DNA of 64,000 nt from Rhizophagus clarus. Its lineage: Eukaryota > Glomeromycota > Glomeromycetes > Glomerales > Glomeraceae. The stretch spans positions 62,001-126,000 of the forward strand of contig BLAL01000074.1 of the NCBI GenBank assembly GCA_015698045.1. The letters are read 5' to 3'. A program made the translations under genes and the position numbers. The notes beneath the pieces were generated by a model, which had not been told where the DNA came from, made no database searches, and worked only from the letters and a program-made list of their open reading frames with translations. This document shows, piece after piece, positions 26,457 to 40,288 of this stretch; the stretch's first letter is position 1; the number at the start of each line of letters is the position of its first letter.

Positions 26457-27130
26457 TTTAATTTTGTCAAAGTTCCATCAATGGCTCGAATGATGATTCT
26501 TTTTTCGATGGAAGAAGCAGTTCAAAAGATGATCCCATTTTTGATTGTGGTACTCAACCTGGCCAGGGTGATGTAAAATGCAAAATAAAATCACGTGCAA
26601 AAAATTTGATTAGGATTAAATAAATACTATTGTAAACAAATATACACTATTTAATCCTAGAGTAGTTAGATCGTGCCTTAATGTCAACATGCTTAGATCG
26701 GAATCAGTCATTCGCATTAAATTTAAAAACCGCCCGAAGCCACAGACAACTAGTTTAAAGAAGTACACCTGACTGCAAATTGGTGCCTATGATCAATTAT
26801 TGAGAGTCCATATTTCCATTTTAAGTGTAAATATGGTAACATACTTTGCCACTGCTTATTCGACCACCCTGAATTGCTGATGACATATCCGTTGACATGA
26901 TAAATCCATTACTTAATCTATTTGCTGTTGATGGTGTCGTGACACTTCCAAGTTGAAACAACTTCTCGAACTATACGTTGCACCCGGTAGTTGTTCCTGT
27001 TTGTGTCGCGTGAAATTGTTTATGTTGCACCTCCTAAAGCAAGAATCCAAAATGTCATTTGTATTGCACTAGGATATGATGTAGAAGAACATGGGTAAAT
27101 TTCATGACGGTGTGTTCTTTCCTAAATTAA
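26457..27130. pseudogene. Scattered coding-like fragments, family unknown
   Basis: On the plus strand about 26463-26623 reads NGSNDDSFFDGRSSSKDD... to IRIK and a TAA, a polar protein-like stretch without a start. About 26700-26770 reads as a basic fragment ending LKKYT then TGA. On the minus strand about 26965-26850 reads a Ser/Thr-rich stretch (STANRLSNGF). These pieces do not assemble into one gene. They are recorded as likely debris of broken genes. Confidence 0.25.
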
Positions 27131-27481
27131 AATTTGACTAATACATAATGAATGAATCAAAAAACCAAATAATAAGGTGTATTATCATGAATTAAAATAG
27201 ATCAAATTTTTTTTTAAAAAAAAAATCTAAAAAACTTTACCTTCTTTTCAACAAAATTTCAATGAATATATAATTTCTCCTTTCACTGCACTACACTGTC
27301 AGCTGATCCTTGTTCATTAACATATCATGTGCCTAATCATTCCGAGTTAAATAATAAATAAAAGAAAATTTGTTAATGTAGGATTACTTTAATTTGTCTC
27401 ATACATTAAAAATCAAATTTTAATTATTTTATTTAAGTAACGTAAAAAAATTTTTGATGAAATGTTGAGAATAAATGAGAT

Positions 27482-28975
27482 CTATTGGTTTAAATCTTTT
27501 TGTGTCCAATTATGGTTTTTTCTTGATTTCATCTCTACTCCAGCCCTAAATGCCAAACGTGTAATATCAGATTCAAATAATAACGTCTTGATCATCTTAT
27601 CAATTTTCGAACGGTAATGTTCGTACTGCGAAGATCCCAAACACAATGTCTCTTTCGTGAAGTAATTTAATTGCTTTTTGATTTCGATCATGATTATGAC
27701 ATACTCCTTGGTCGGTAAATGTAATGGCACACTTTCGATAAGCTCCATCACAGCACATAAATCATCCTTTTGTTGGCATAAAGTAATTTTGCGCAAACCC
27801 GTTAGCAGCACACAACTTGTGCGCGAATACGTTATGCTGTATGTTTGGTTATCTTTACGATAAATTTGCATTGATCATCTGTCGTAGCAGTCCACATAAA
27901 CTTGCTATGATCTTTCGTGAACCAGTCGTCATATTTATATTTTTGTCATCTTGATATTCTCAGGAAAAAGAATAGAATCGTTGAACTTCACCTAGTGTTG
28001 TCTTTCATAATCTTTCATCATTAAAAGCACGAGCGAATAGTTGTGTGATTCTTCTATGGTAAATACAGTGATAAAATGAAAGAAATCAGTTGGGATCGAT
28101 GATACCCTTTCAAGATAAACTGAACCCAGAATGCATAACCGCGGTCCAGCCAGAACAATTATCATCGATGTAACAGTTGCGACTACTTCGAAAACGCTTA
28201 AACTTTCTTGAGCCCAGCGCCAAACGCATGACAATGCCCCTTGTATTGTGGGATTGTAGTATCCGGTTCCGATCTCGTTTTCAGTTTGACATGTTCCGTA
28301 ATAACATCATCGCTCGAAGTTCTGTCTTTGTTGCTGATCCTCACTATGGGTCATATAAGTTTCTTCAAATGATGTTCAAACATTCAAGACGACTATCTTC
28401 ACTAGCAAAATCCTTTGACATGTCTTCAATATGAGGATCGATCATATTTAATATCTCTTCGATACCGGTAAATCTTCTGACAAATTTGTTGAATACCTCA
28501 TTACAGAAAGTCTCGCCGTCTCAGACATCTGCTGAAGGTTGTACTTTACTAAAAAATATTGAATAACACGCGGATTTTTGATGGTGATTTCATGTTTAGT
28601 ATCTTTGGATAGTTTCATTCTGGAACTAAAGCGCTTTTGAGGGTTAGACGTTTATCATCAAACTGTTGTCTAAGTGTCGCCACCTGTTTCCTTAATTCTG
28701 CTACCTCTTATTCTGACTTTCCATCATTTTTGGGCGATTCTACGACACTAGCAGAGCGAGATGTAGCATACAAAATGTGCATATCGTAGCGTACAATGTA
28801 TGAACGCTCTTCTTCCCGTACTAACAGAACAGGATGTAGCACACTTGTCAATATTCACGTTGTTCGCGAGTACTTTTTCGTTTTCCTTTGTTCCTGGTTT
28901 AAGATCATGAGCTAAGGTTTCCCAAAGCATCGTGAGACGTTTGGTTCTTCATTCCATGAATTTGTGATCCTTTTT
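27482..28975 (-). pseudogene. Degenerate multi-frame gene, family not recognised
   Basis: Protein-like reading runs down the minus strand but changes frame several times: about 28930-28800 (LWETLAHDLKPGTKENEK), a coiled-coil-like VAELRKQVATLRQQFDD segment near 28710-28650 just after an in-frame TAA, a segment EVFNKFVRRFTGIEEILNMI near 28510-28390, a segment VKLKTRSEPDTTIPQYKGHC near 28300-28220, and the 129-aa open piece 27871-27482 (MQIYRKDNQT..., with a KEYVIIMIEIKKQLNYF helix). Order and strand are consistent with one ancestral protein of about 450 residues with an N-terminal coiled coil, now broken by several frameshifts and stops. No domain recognised. Confidence 0.45.
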
Positions 28976-31640
28976 GAAAAAAATAGTCGTCCCCAGATCT
29001 TAATCTCTCATTCGACATATGATTTCTCCCAGCATTCTGAATACAAGTTTAGAGTATTAGACATTATTTAATAGTGAATAATACGGATTAAATCACTTAC
29101 TAACTTCCTCTAATAACGACATATCGAAGAATAACAAGAAAAGAAATTAGACATTTAAATACTTGATCTTTAAATTCGTGTATTTTGATCGAACTGATTG
29201 GCTAATTAAACGTGACTTTTTACTATATAAATCTCCTTGCAGGTTTTGACATTTCCTAGTAAAATAATATTCCACGGTTACTGAATAAACTATCCCCCTG
29301 TGCAAACCACCCGGGTAGGTATTTTTGCAAATTTAGGGTAGATTTGTACAAAATCTGGGGTTACTTCTTAAGTTATTAATAGCATCTTTAATTTATATAA
29401 TAAACTCGTTTTTCATACATAGCTGCTTTCCCCTCGAAATCTTTTTTTATTAAGGTATTTTAATGAAGTTTTTTCTAAAATGTTTGATTTTTAAGCGTAG
29501 ATTATAGCTGGATAATCAAGAATAGAATTATGGCAGTCAGTATTATATAATCTCGGCCTTATTCTTAGTACTGGTCAGAATTAAAAAATATGATCAATCT
29601 TATCACTGAATTTGATCGTCCAGAAACATTACGTTTTAGGGTATAACTCGTGGTATATAAAAAAATATATAATTAGGTGAGATTTTCAATTAAGTAACAA
29701 ATTTTGTTCAATTTCAGCTAGATACTGTAGATACAATTTGTAAAGAAGCAATACTGAACATAATGATGATTCCATAGATTCGTTTATGTATTATATAATA
29801 GTATGATTTTTTTTTTTTTGAAGAATTTTATTTTTGAAACTAATCTAAATTAAAATAATATATTATTATTTTTTAGCGTAGGTATTCTTTGTTAATTTCT
29901 GTTAGTGGGATTTAGGAGTTTTTATATCACATTCGTTATTAAACTGAATCATTGCTTAAAACCAGGTTATTCTTATTAGTTTATAGCAAAATATTCAAAA
30001 TGTTAATTATGCAGCAAACAATATAGGAAGTCGATTTTATAATAATAGTCTTGTCAAATATATGATCTTACACAACATCATCGCCTTAATCTTTTCCAAA
30101 ACCTACGAGAAGATTAAAAAAAAGGTTGATTGGAAAAGGATCAGATGATAAAGATGGATCAAAATTACCGTACTAGTATTGGTTTCAGTCAATAACATCC
30201 GATGACCCATTACACTATCCAGATTATACGAGGATGTGGATCAGAATACCTAAGATTTGGGTGCCGTAGTGTGAGATTTGATTAATCGAGTTGCGGTCCT
30301 ATGACGCCGTATCATTTGGTGATTGTAACTCTATTCCAATATATTACCTCGTTCATAAGTCTAAAAAATGGAGATCATGATGGAGATTAGCGAAATTAAT
30401 TGTTAAAGAAGTTCGGACGGAATGGATGATAACGAAATCTTAGAATAAAAGGATCTTAAAGTACAAACCTATTTTAGCAGTTAATTTTTTTTTTAAATTT
30501 TTAAAGGTGGAAACACTTGAAGCTTCTTGGTAAGAATTAAAATCTTGTATATATATGTATTTTTTTTTTTTTTAAAAAAAAAAAAAAATTATTAATTTAT
30601 TTCCTTTAAAGATAGATGAAATGATGAATTTTGTGGTCGATCTCTTATATCTTTCTTCAGGCTAAACGCGAATAAGGAAGGAATTCTGATTCTTTGGTAT
30701 GTCATAAATCGTTTGTTCTTTCTTGATGATTTCAGATTATAATTTAACTCTGAAAATTTTTTTTTTGTTAAATTTTTTTACGTAGGATATTTACAATAAT
30801 ATATTTAAACGCACTATATATAGGACATTGTACTAGAAGATATGATACAACTTTCAATCAAGTTGAGAATTATAAAATTACAAAAAAAAAAAAAAAAATT
30901 ATAATTGAAGGATGAAATTTAGTAGATTTATCGCTAGATCCATATACGATAGATCAACCGCGATGATATCATTTTCTTGTATGAAAGACCGTTGCGTAAT
31001 TTAATTGAAGCTTAAATATTTATGAATCTTTTGTGGTAAGTTTTACCATTATACATTATATCTTTTTTTTAAAAAAATTATTATCAATTAATTGCTATTT
31101 ATAAATTCATAACATGGTACGATAGGTAATTTCTTTAACAAGGGTTTTCAAATGTTGAATAATTATTTCTTTGATGAGGCTTTAATTTAATTGGAATTTA
31201 AATTATTATACTATCTAATTAGTAAATTTTTTTTTTTTTTAAAAAAAAAAACTTTGATAGATTCTTTGTTTATTTAGCAATGATTCATAAAATGAACAAA
31301 CAATAATAACAAAACAGAATAATACGTGTATATAGTGAGGAGGGATGTGAAAGCAGAAATTTTTTAAAAATTATATTTGAGATCTGGATCGATATCAAAT
31401 TTATTATTTGTTACGTTAATTTTTTTTGGATCTTATTGAATTATCCATGAACGTTCGCGAGAAAGAAAAAAAAATCATTACACGTATTAAGGTTAAACCG
31501 AAATGTAGATGTAGTCGGAACTTAACTTTCAAAAATCAGCAAATCAAATATTAATAAATTGATTCATTCTCAAGCGTACTGAGTAATTAAGTACTAAGAA
31601 ATTCCGATATAAACCGTGATTACTTTGTAATGGTAGTTAA
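28976..31640. other. No gene recognised
   Basis: AT-rich sequence with poly-A/T tracts at 29810, 30560, 30880 and 31220. A GC-richer patch at 29290-29370 (CCACCCGGGTAGG) has no clear inverted-repeat partner. Confidence 0.4.
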
Positions 31641-31644
31641 TCTT

Positions 31645-31870
31645 TTTTCCAGTATTTGCGATGTGTTGTGCTGATGGTAAAGTAATATCTTTGCTTGAGC
31701 TACTTCAATGCTTGCTGGATCTGTATACTTCACCAGGATGTATACTTCACCAGGATCTGGTACAAGTTCATTTCCCAAGACATTAGTGATGATGTGCGAG
31801 GCAGTCTGTCCATTTAAAGGCTTAGCAACCTTTTCAACTTGTGTTATTAAGATCAGATCGCTCTAAGCAA
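31645..31870 (-). pseudogene. Coding-like minus-strand exon with a 17-bp tandem duplication
   Basis: The minus strand from about 31864 reads about 75 residues without a stop (DLILITQVEKVAKPLNGQ, ASHIITNVLGN, PASIEVAQAKILLYHQ, ILEKRLT). It is preceded by an acceptor-like TTTGCTTAG. A perfect 17-bp direct repeat (GTATACTTCACCAGGAT unit) lies at about 31716-31755 and changes the length of the exon by a non-multiple of three. Family not recognised; no intact gene can be assembled around it. Confidence 0.35.
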
Positions 31871-32399
31871 ACGTAAATGAATTTTTTTGTTGATATTTAG
31901 AGAATAAATGATGCAATGGAATCTGATTCAGATTATAGTGGCTGGTCGGATGGGGCGTGTTCAAATTGAAAAAAAATTCACACTTAACCGTATGGTGAAG
32001 TTACTGGGTAAGAGATATTGCATCGTCACCACCACGTTATATAGAATAAAATTGTAAGATATTTTCTCATGATCAAAATTTTTAAAATAATTTATTTTTA
32101 ATTAAAGATCTTTATTAATAAAATAATACGTTCTAAATTTATTATTTCCTTATCCTGAATGTCCTATTTATGTTTTCATAATCCCTTCTCTCTTTTATAC
32201 GTAAAACCAAGATTGTGATGGACTGTAAAATTTTCCAAATTGTGCTGGCTCCATTTCTTTCTTGTAACTATTAAGAAGTTCAACTATTTCATTAACTATT
32301 GTGTGTCAGATGTTCGTGGATATTGAATAAAAAAAAAAAGAAAATAAACAAAAAACCAAAGGCCAGTCGAGAAAGATGGTTGAATTTCTATTTGACATT

Positions 32400-33135
32400 T
32401 CTCCTTAGTTGTAGTTAGACGTAGAATCGTACTATCATCTTGATTCATCGCTACAGTTCTAAGTAAATAAATAAATATTTATATAAATAAATTAGAGGAT
32501 AAAATTTTAAATTATTAAAGATTAGAATATATTTACCAGTATAAATTTTTATATAATCTTCAGGTGTATCAGGAACACGATCCTGAACTAGGGAACGCCC
32601 ACTAGAAATTTCCCATAATAATACACCTTTACATAATTTCTAATAATAATTTTTTGATCAATATAGGGAAAATATCTTAGTGAGCAAACCCTGGACAATC
32701 CAAGACTTGTATTTTTAAGGTTATGATGAATTAACATCATATCTTGGAGTGCTATTATTAGATAACGATAAAGCGATAAAATGAATAAATAACATATATT
32801 GGAATAACATATATTAGAATTACAAAAAAATAAGAATATTAATATATATATATATTTAAGCATTCATTATACCTTTTATAATACTGTAAAAGTGAATAAT
32901 ATTATTACAGGAATTTCTTCACTGTAATTTTTAATCTAGGAAACATGAATGGAATTTTTTTTTTTTTTAAAAAAAAAAAATTTATATACGTTGATAAAAA
33001 TAACCTTTGTATGATATTTACCTCTTCAACAAATTCCTTTGGAGTAATAAATTTACTAAAGTCTGCTTTTTTTTTCAATTTTAGAATTGTTTAAATCGAT
33101 AGTATTAACTTGCAATTTTAATGTTATTCGTGCGG
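32400..33135 (-). pseudogene. Protein kinase (tyrosine-kinase-like) pseudogene
   Basis: Minus-strand pieces in kinase order: an N-lobe-like segment at about 33120-33010 (DLNNSKIEKK, a poly-A frameshift, then ADFSKFITPKEFVEE); at about 32770-32690 MLIHHNLKNTSLGLSRV, which resembles a catalytic loop fused to the activation segment with the DFG region deleted; and at about 32627-32535 GVLLWEISSGRSLVQDR followed by PDTPEDYIKIYTG, the helix-F region typical of fungal TKL kinases, ending at a GTAAAT donor. The pieces lie in different frames and the catalytic Asp/Asn motif is lost, so it cannot be an active kinase. Confidence 0.65.
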
Positions 33136-35800
33136 TAAAAAAAAAACTGAGCGTGATTATATGCAATTATGTGTAGATTATCTTGGATATCGGTGTTACT
33201 GATTTGTTGGTCAATAACTATTATTTATTAGGTCGTACTGCAGAGCTACTAACCCCATTGACTGACTGAGGAATTTAACCAAAGAACGAAAAATATTAGT
33301 AATATTTATTTTACTGTATCAATACCAACAATTTTTAAATTTAGGAATTATAAATTTATATGAGAAAAATTTACTCAATTGATCAATATCTAAAAGTACG
33401 TAAATAAAAAGTTTATATGTCAGGAAGCATTTGAAATTAGTTCATTTTACAACTTGATGATAAAGAATTTGCATCATTATCAAATCACATGTTCTGCAAT
33501 ATAGGGTAAGGGAGATTCCCATCTAGACGTCATTAAAATTCTCCAATATGGCCGTCTTTTGGCGGTGGATGATATGCAATCCATATTTACTATATTACGT
33601 TGGTTTTTAACAATAAGATTACCAAATAAAGCCATCACAAATTCACAATCTTTTCATATGATTGTATTACCTGTCTTCTAATCTATAATCAAAACCAGTC
33701 TACCGTAGTTGCTTGAATTCGTCTTGATTTTTAGCGATCAAATGCTAATTTAGTATATTCGGGCGAAATACATTAGTAATCAAACGCAGAAGAGGTGCAA
33801 TATCTAAGATCCACAGACTTTTGTGTAAGCGATCCAGCATAATTATGAGTTTATTTTTTTTGTTAGTTCGTACAACATGCGAAAAGAATATAACAAACAA
33901 ATAAACAAATCAAAATTGTGAATGAAAATGTAATTTGTATAATTTGTATCACAATCTAGATATGTAATCAATTCCATGTGATTTTCGTTTCCTTAATAAA
34001 GAATGCATAAAAAATAAAACGACAATTTTGATTCCAATATTTCAAACAACTTTTAATATCTGATATAACTACACAATACGCGTCGCATTACTTTTGTGAA
34101 TCATAAATTTTAATACATAATACTATTCTGCTGAAAGTTTCAATATTAGAAAATTGAGGTGCATTCATAAATTGATTTGGATTGCTAATCCAGATTCATG
34201 GATTAGAAGTTGATCCAATATGAAAATTGGATTTTACTACTATTTTACTACTATCAATTTCCGATACCACACTGTACTTGTACATCTACACCACCATTAC
34301 CATGCACATTAATTAATAAAGTTGAATAAAAATTTTTATTCTTGATGATAAGAATTGTAATATGTCTTTGGACATTCATTGTTTAAATCTTTAGTTTAAT
34401 ATAAATAATATTAAATTAACTTTTTTTATTTAAATGCAGGAGGATTAGCATCAAAAAAAAAGAGGAAAAATTTTGTTATTTTTATTATTTAATGAAAGTA
34501 TATGCTTCACGGATAACTAGAAAAAAAGACCCGTCTAAACTAATTCGGTATTAGTAATAAGTGTACTAACATAAACCTCATTAATTCAATTAAACTGCAA
34601 ATAACAATGAGATACTAAAAACTCCAATTTTTTAAATCAAGTTATTTGATTTAATTGAGGAAAGTATTTTCGGTCTTGTGACGATCGATTCTCGCAGTAC
34701 ATTCATTAATTTGATTATCTATGATAATCTGGCAATTAAAATTAATTCAATAGAAAGGTTGATACTCGAATGATATATTTTTTAAACACTGAGTATTTAC
34801 AACAGTTGCTTATTAACCGACAAAAAATGGGGCAACAAGTGCCGTACATGTCACCTTCGAGTAGTCTGAACATAACATTAACCTCTTCAAACGAATAATA
34901 TGGTCTTTCCGTTATGAATAGCATAACATGAATCTACGACTATTTTCTACAAAGCGTTCCCAAAGACAAAACAAAAGTCAACTGATTATAAAGAAATAAG
35001 ATCAATTCACTAGAAGCACCCTGTCTTAACATAAAAGTAAACAACCGTCTAATTCAAAGAAATATTCTTTTACACTTGACTATTTCTCACAATATACTTC
35101 AAGGACTAAAACGCCAAATGTATAAAAAAAAGACATTCAAAAAGATAAAATGCTGCAACACAATATTCATCATCAAAATCAACTTCATCAGGAGAAAACA
35201 CAAGTGTTAAGAACATCATTCTTAATTCTCCTCCTTTCCGATCCAATTGATCAAAAATGAAAAGAGCGATCTTGCGATCTCACTCATATCATTTCAAAAC
35301 ATATATTACATTAATTGAAACCCGAATCTGCGTAAGATGTATGTATTCGTGTTCAACCAAATTTGTACCCACTCACCTTACGTCGAATATATTAAATAGA
35401 AATTTAGGAATAATAATTACAATAATTACAATCTAAATCATTTTTGTTTGATCATACCATAGACAACAGACGTCAGAACACGCACGAGTTTAAACGGAAA
35501 TATCTTGATTATATAAGTAAAGATGTCAAAATAGAAGGATAGAATATGTTTTTCACAAATAAATGTTAGAAGTACATTGGGAAAATGTAATAGATTGGCA
35601 AGTATTGTTTTAATGATAGCAACGTTTATTTCACATTGACATCCTTATGGAATGTTTATAATTTGTTTAATTAAAATTCAATCATCAGGTTATCAAGGGG
35701 TCATTTTTAAGACGCATATGGAAGATGACAAATCACGACAAGTTATAAACCAATGTTGAGTATATATCAAACAGAAATGGAACAAATAGGAATAGGAAAA
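33136..35800. other. No gene recognised
   Basis: Only short ORFs. A plus-strand stretch at 33505-33600 (DSHLDVIKILQYGRLLAVDDMQ) reads like protein but stands alone. Confidence 0.35.
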
Positions 35801-35801
35801 A

Positions 35802-37230
35802 ATGCATCGATATAGATACACTAATTTGGGAAAGTCAGATCTCTATGGAAAAGTTTTTTCCTTTTCCTTGTCAGATTATCGGAATCTCACGTGTAAACTA
35901 AATCCTTTAGTAGCGCCTTCAGGAACAATCATTAAAATAAGGATGGAACAGACGAATAAATTTGAAGAAAATGGCGCATCTACATTTGACCAGAAACTGA
36001 TAAGGAAGAAGGTATCGATAGTAAACTATTCAGTTATCAAATATTTAAATAAGAATTATTTAACGTTCACGTTCAGTTAACTCGATTAGTTTATCAATCA
36101 CTATATGTTGTGATCAAAATTGAGGATTCAAGATCAAGGAATATAGGTATAGCAATTTGAATTTTTATTCTAGACAGGATCAGATTTTTTCTTCCTGATT
36201 TCGCTATAAATAAATTTCAAATCCAAACTCCAAATCAAAACTTCAAAGAACCTATAAAGAAACTTTCTGATGCAATTACTGCACTAATTTCGCCTTTCTC
36301 GTACAATCGTGGACGGAAAAATATCGCCAAAATCTTGAAATGTTTGTGGTGATCAGAATCTCGTGAAAAATATGGAAAGATAGCTTATCGAGTGAGATGA
36401 GGTTTCAAATTTAAGAGCAATGAAGGAATAACTGCATCGTTAGTCGCAAGCTCTCATCCTTTCAAATACTAGAGGGTGCGATGTGTTTCAATGATAGCAA
36501 ATCGATATTGATAAAGGTAACGCTGAACTAATTTAATTGATCCACCTCGTGTGTAATGGGGTCTTAATGCTTGAGTTTTGAGCATTGATATCATTGCGGA
36601 CGCAACAAACCTCTGTTGAACAAATCAGATCTAAGAGTTATAACCATTGCAACGAAGGAAAGTTTACAAATTCAACCAACGTGGACGAACCCATTAGAGA
36701 TGTCATTATCTACATAAAATCAACCATGATAGTATTGTGATAAAACAAAAAATATATGAAAACTTTCATCTCTGGAATCTTTTGTAAAAACCGCTGATTC
36801 AGTGTTGGTGACGTCATATATACGCTATAATTAAATTTACATCTGCTATTGAATATGTTGTTGGTCTGTGAGACGACTAAATAGTTAGGACTTCTCCTAT
36901 TTACGATGGTACTAGATCACGGCTATATATTGTACAGGTAATTATAAACTAATTATGCTATGTATATTTTTTATATAAAATGTAAAAACTTATAATCAAA
37001 AATATTAAGATCCACAGCAACAACATTACCCGTATCAAATGATCATGCAGTTCTTTGGCCCAATCGACTCCTGCAAAGATGACATATATACGGCTGGAGT
37101 TTTGACATGGCGAATACTCTCAGGTCAAGGGAGGGATCCTGATCTTTGGAGTCTTAGAGAAATTGTAAAAGATCCTATCAAAATCAAATTTCATCTAGTC
37201 AATGAGAATCACAAGAGTTTCTGCTAAAAT
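35802..37230 (+). pseudogene. Second kinase-like pseudogene (plus strand)
   Basis: Three plus-strand segments lie in plausible order. 35802-36080 is a 92-codon frame that may derive from a kinase N-lobe (LGKSDLYGKVFSFSL, compare the glycine loop). About 36175-36355 reads FFLPDFAINKFQIQTPNQNF before a TGA, after an acceptor-like TCTAG. 37039-37227 reads FGPIDSCKDDIYTAGVLTWRILSG and EIVKDPIK, matching the kinase helix-F region (usually DVYSFGVLLWEI-S-G). The intervening DNA has no readable catalytic loop. The 3' segment is the best evidence; the assignment of the first two to the same gene is inference. Confidence 0.5.
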
Positions 37231-39955
37231 GTATAACCGCAACTTCGCAAAAGTGTAACATAACAAAAGAATTACTTTATAATCCAAAGATTAGTTAATG
37301 AAGAAGGAAAATAATTAGTGGATATAGAACTGAAATCTTTCCAACAATAACAACAACCAAAAGTAGTACCCGCCACGAATGATGAAATTAGATACCTTAG
37401 CGTTTTGGTTTTTAGTAAACGGAAAAAAGTGAACGGCAGAAGGATTACACAATATCGTTCAATCTTTTATTAACATAATTAAATACAAAAAATTATCCAG
37501 TTAATCGTAATTTGATTCTAAATTAATATACGTAGATTAACTAATGACATTACCAGAACAAGATTGGGACGAGCTCTTTACCACAGTTTTGAAAACGATT
37601 CAATCACTATTGGAACTACCCGTTTCCTTCTTTCAGCAGCATTAAGATACGAAGATCTTATATAACCCATGGCATCAAATCAAGTCTTAGAAATGAGTTG
37701 AATATCCATCATCGCTCGCTCACATCACATCAGTAATCCGTTTACGTTCCGCACAACTAAGATTGAGAATGATATATCTCGTAAGTCGTCATCATACATT
37801 TCAAATATGGGATATAAGAAGAGAATCGAAACATAACCAAACTCTCTTCTGTTTGCGAATGCTAGAGCCATGAACGTAACGTTAGATAATCTTGATAGTA
37901 AGATTGGAGGATTCGTTCTTTCTTTAAAGATCACAATTACGCACAGTTAACAATAACCAAGATTAAAACCTGCTGAAATTTCCGCCATTCTGTAAATTCT
38001 GGTCTTGATCTCATTCAACTCTGACACCGCCGCGTGTAATTTTGGGTAGACGAACAAAGTCTTTTATATATATAGTTCATCATAGTGTTAATGATCTTAT
38101 TGTTATAGGGCAAGTGGTGGAATGATACATATGAAAAGGACACCATTCATCGTCTATGAGAATAGGAGCGTGACATTTCATGATAATATTGATATCAATA
38201 AAATCAGTAGAACTAATAGCCACTAGTTATTTGATTAGGATTTTTCAAATTCCAATCATAACTAAAGAAGGAACAGGAGCTTGTGTACATAAAGATTTGG
38301 AAGGTTTCTTCATAATATAATTGCGGAATCACGAACTAAGAACAGAGAACATTTTCCGATGATATAGATCAAAGTCAAAACCATTTATCACTAGCATATG
38401 GGTTGTCCTTGGATTAATAGGTGGATCACCGATAATGACATGAAGAATGAATTGAATAGAATTCGCGACAAGTTAACCGAACATAGCTCGGTTAACTTTT
38501 TTCACGAATAGTTCACTCTCAAAGTCTACTAATCAGAGCGTAAATAATGAATTAGCAAAATTTGTTTTTTAATGGCGATTTTTTCGCGAGGCTCAAGAAC
38601 CCGTCAAACGTTTAGAATGTCACGTTAATTTACAGCCTAGTTTTAAAACTTCATACGTTATAATCGGATAAGATTCAGGACCAAGGAAATGGAAAAACTG
38701 AGCAATTTGAATGAAAATTTTTGAATATCAAATCGAAGCCCTAAACCCAAAGTTCCTATTATGGATATTTCTTTGTTCAATTACTGTGGTCATTCGCCTG
38801 CCTTACAGAAAAATATTATAAAAATTTTTTTGTGGTTGTCTAATCTTGTGAAGATATGGAGAAGCTTTAGCGAGTGGTATTAAAATTTAAGATCAAGGGA
38901 TGGATGGCTACATGTTAATTACCGGATGGAAAGACATTATCTATTTATCTTATTGTAAATACTTAAGGACACAAGCCCGTGTTCGTTCATTACTGACAAC
39001 GTCGAAGAATTTGCACAGTCTCCTAAATCTCAGAGGTAGCAAAATTCAAGTATTACGTCCGTATATATCAATGCTAGTGGTACTCGAAGCAGAGTCTTTA
39101 TCAAAGTAGGAACAAAAAAATGTTGATTACTAATTTTTTCAACTATTCTTTATGCTAATGAGATAGTTAAAGTGTGGAATAAACATATAACTGAAAAGTC
39201 TGGTGAGACTTTTTAGGAATTGATATATGTTGTCCGCTTGAAAAGATTGTCTTGCTAAAAATTTAAGACGCGAAGACGAATTAGTGAAACCTTACCTAAA
39301 AATTTGAATGATTGGAGGGATTTTTTTTTTTTAATTGCACATGATTAGAAAAAAAATATATTTTAAAACAAAGGATTATTATGTTTATGGACGGATGATT
39401 ACGAAAAGTTGGTGGTGAAGCACAAAGAATGAAGGTTTTTATTTTAATTTTCTATTATTATATAATATCAGATTTTTATTAATATAATTATTTTATTTTT
39501 TATAAATAAATTGAACTTTTACATCAATAACTTGTTTTGATCATTAAGCTCGGATGAATTAGTGAATAAACGAATAAGTAATTTAATCTATATCTTTTAT
39601 GAATGAGGAAACTAAAAAGAAAAAATTCTTTACTATTTGTCATTAGAGTTTAATCCTCATCAATTCTTAGATGTCATGACATAATGCCAGCTGAATCGAA
39701 CATAAGCAACATTTTATAAATATTTAAACTCGACCACAATCATCTACATGTATCAGTTGGGGTGTGCGGTTAACTAATTAAATCAAAACTATATGGTACC
39801 ATATAAAAATTTATTATTGAAGATTTTTTTACATATAAAATTTTTTTTCGCAAACTTTATTAATAACAATATTATTATATTACTTATAATTATTATACTT
39901 TTCAGTTATATATATACATTTATATTTACAAATTATAGGTTATTTTATTATAATT
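37231..39955. other. No gene recognised; isolated protein-like frames
   Basis: The minus-strand frame 37934-37725 and the plus-strand frame 38900-39109 have mixed codon content but no recognisable motif and no flanking exons. A perfect 11-bp inverted repeat is listed separately. Confidence 0.3.
38470..38498. repeat. Perfect 11-bp inverted repeat (hairpin)
   Basis: Arms AAGTTAACCGA (38470-38480) and TCGGTTAACTT (38488-38498) are separated by 7 nt, followed by four more T residues. In a fungal nuclear context this is not a bacterial-type terminator; it may be the core of a small palindromic element. Confidence 0.7.
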
Positions 39956-39958
39956 TAT

Positions 39959-40288
39959 TTAATTTAATAAACTGTTTAAAAAGTGTTGACGCAATATTAG
40001 ACCCAAATTGAACTTCTTGAAGTGGAATTCTTTGTTAGTTCTTTGTCTTCGCATTTCTTTTAACCCATCTGACAAATTTTCTTTTGTGATTTTGTCTGAT
40101 GATAAACGAAGCTTTGATTGTTTTACTGATGGTGACATATTTGAGTGTGTCTTTAAGTCTAATTTGATAAAAAGACCTTCTACTTGCTGTTGATGGATAT
40201 CTCTCTGATCCTTTTTTTGCTTTTCCAATCGAATTTTGTTGCAATTCTTCAACTGATAGCGACGTTTATATGATTTATATATACCCAT
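39959..40288 (-). CDS. Small basic ORF, hypothetical
   Basis: A 109-aa ORF rich in Lys/Arg/Gln. The first 35 residues have many basic residues (YKRRYQLKNCNKIRLEKQKK) and the middle has a Ser/Lys-rich stretch. No domain, signal peptide or membrane segment. Two other frames are also open across 40008-40244, which weakens the call: open frames in all directions suggest a composition effect. Recorded as possible only. Confidence 0.25.
   Translation of the reverse strand: MGIYKSYKRRYQLKNCNKIRLEKQKKDQRDIHQQQVEGLFIKLDLKTHSNMSPSVKQSKLRLSSDKITKENLSDGLKEMRRQRTNKEFHFKKFNLGLILRQHFLNSLLN

Noticed and set aside
27678-28434. Plus-strand ORFs 27678-27863 and 28177-28434
   Set aside because: They are shadows of the minus-strand pseudogene, which reads as better protein in this region.
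38470-38498. Hairpin plus T-run as a transcription terminator
   Set aside because: The genome is eukaryotic; rho-independent terminators do not apply and no gene ends nearby.
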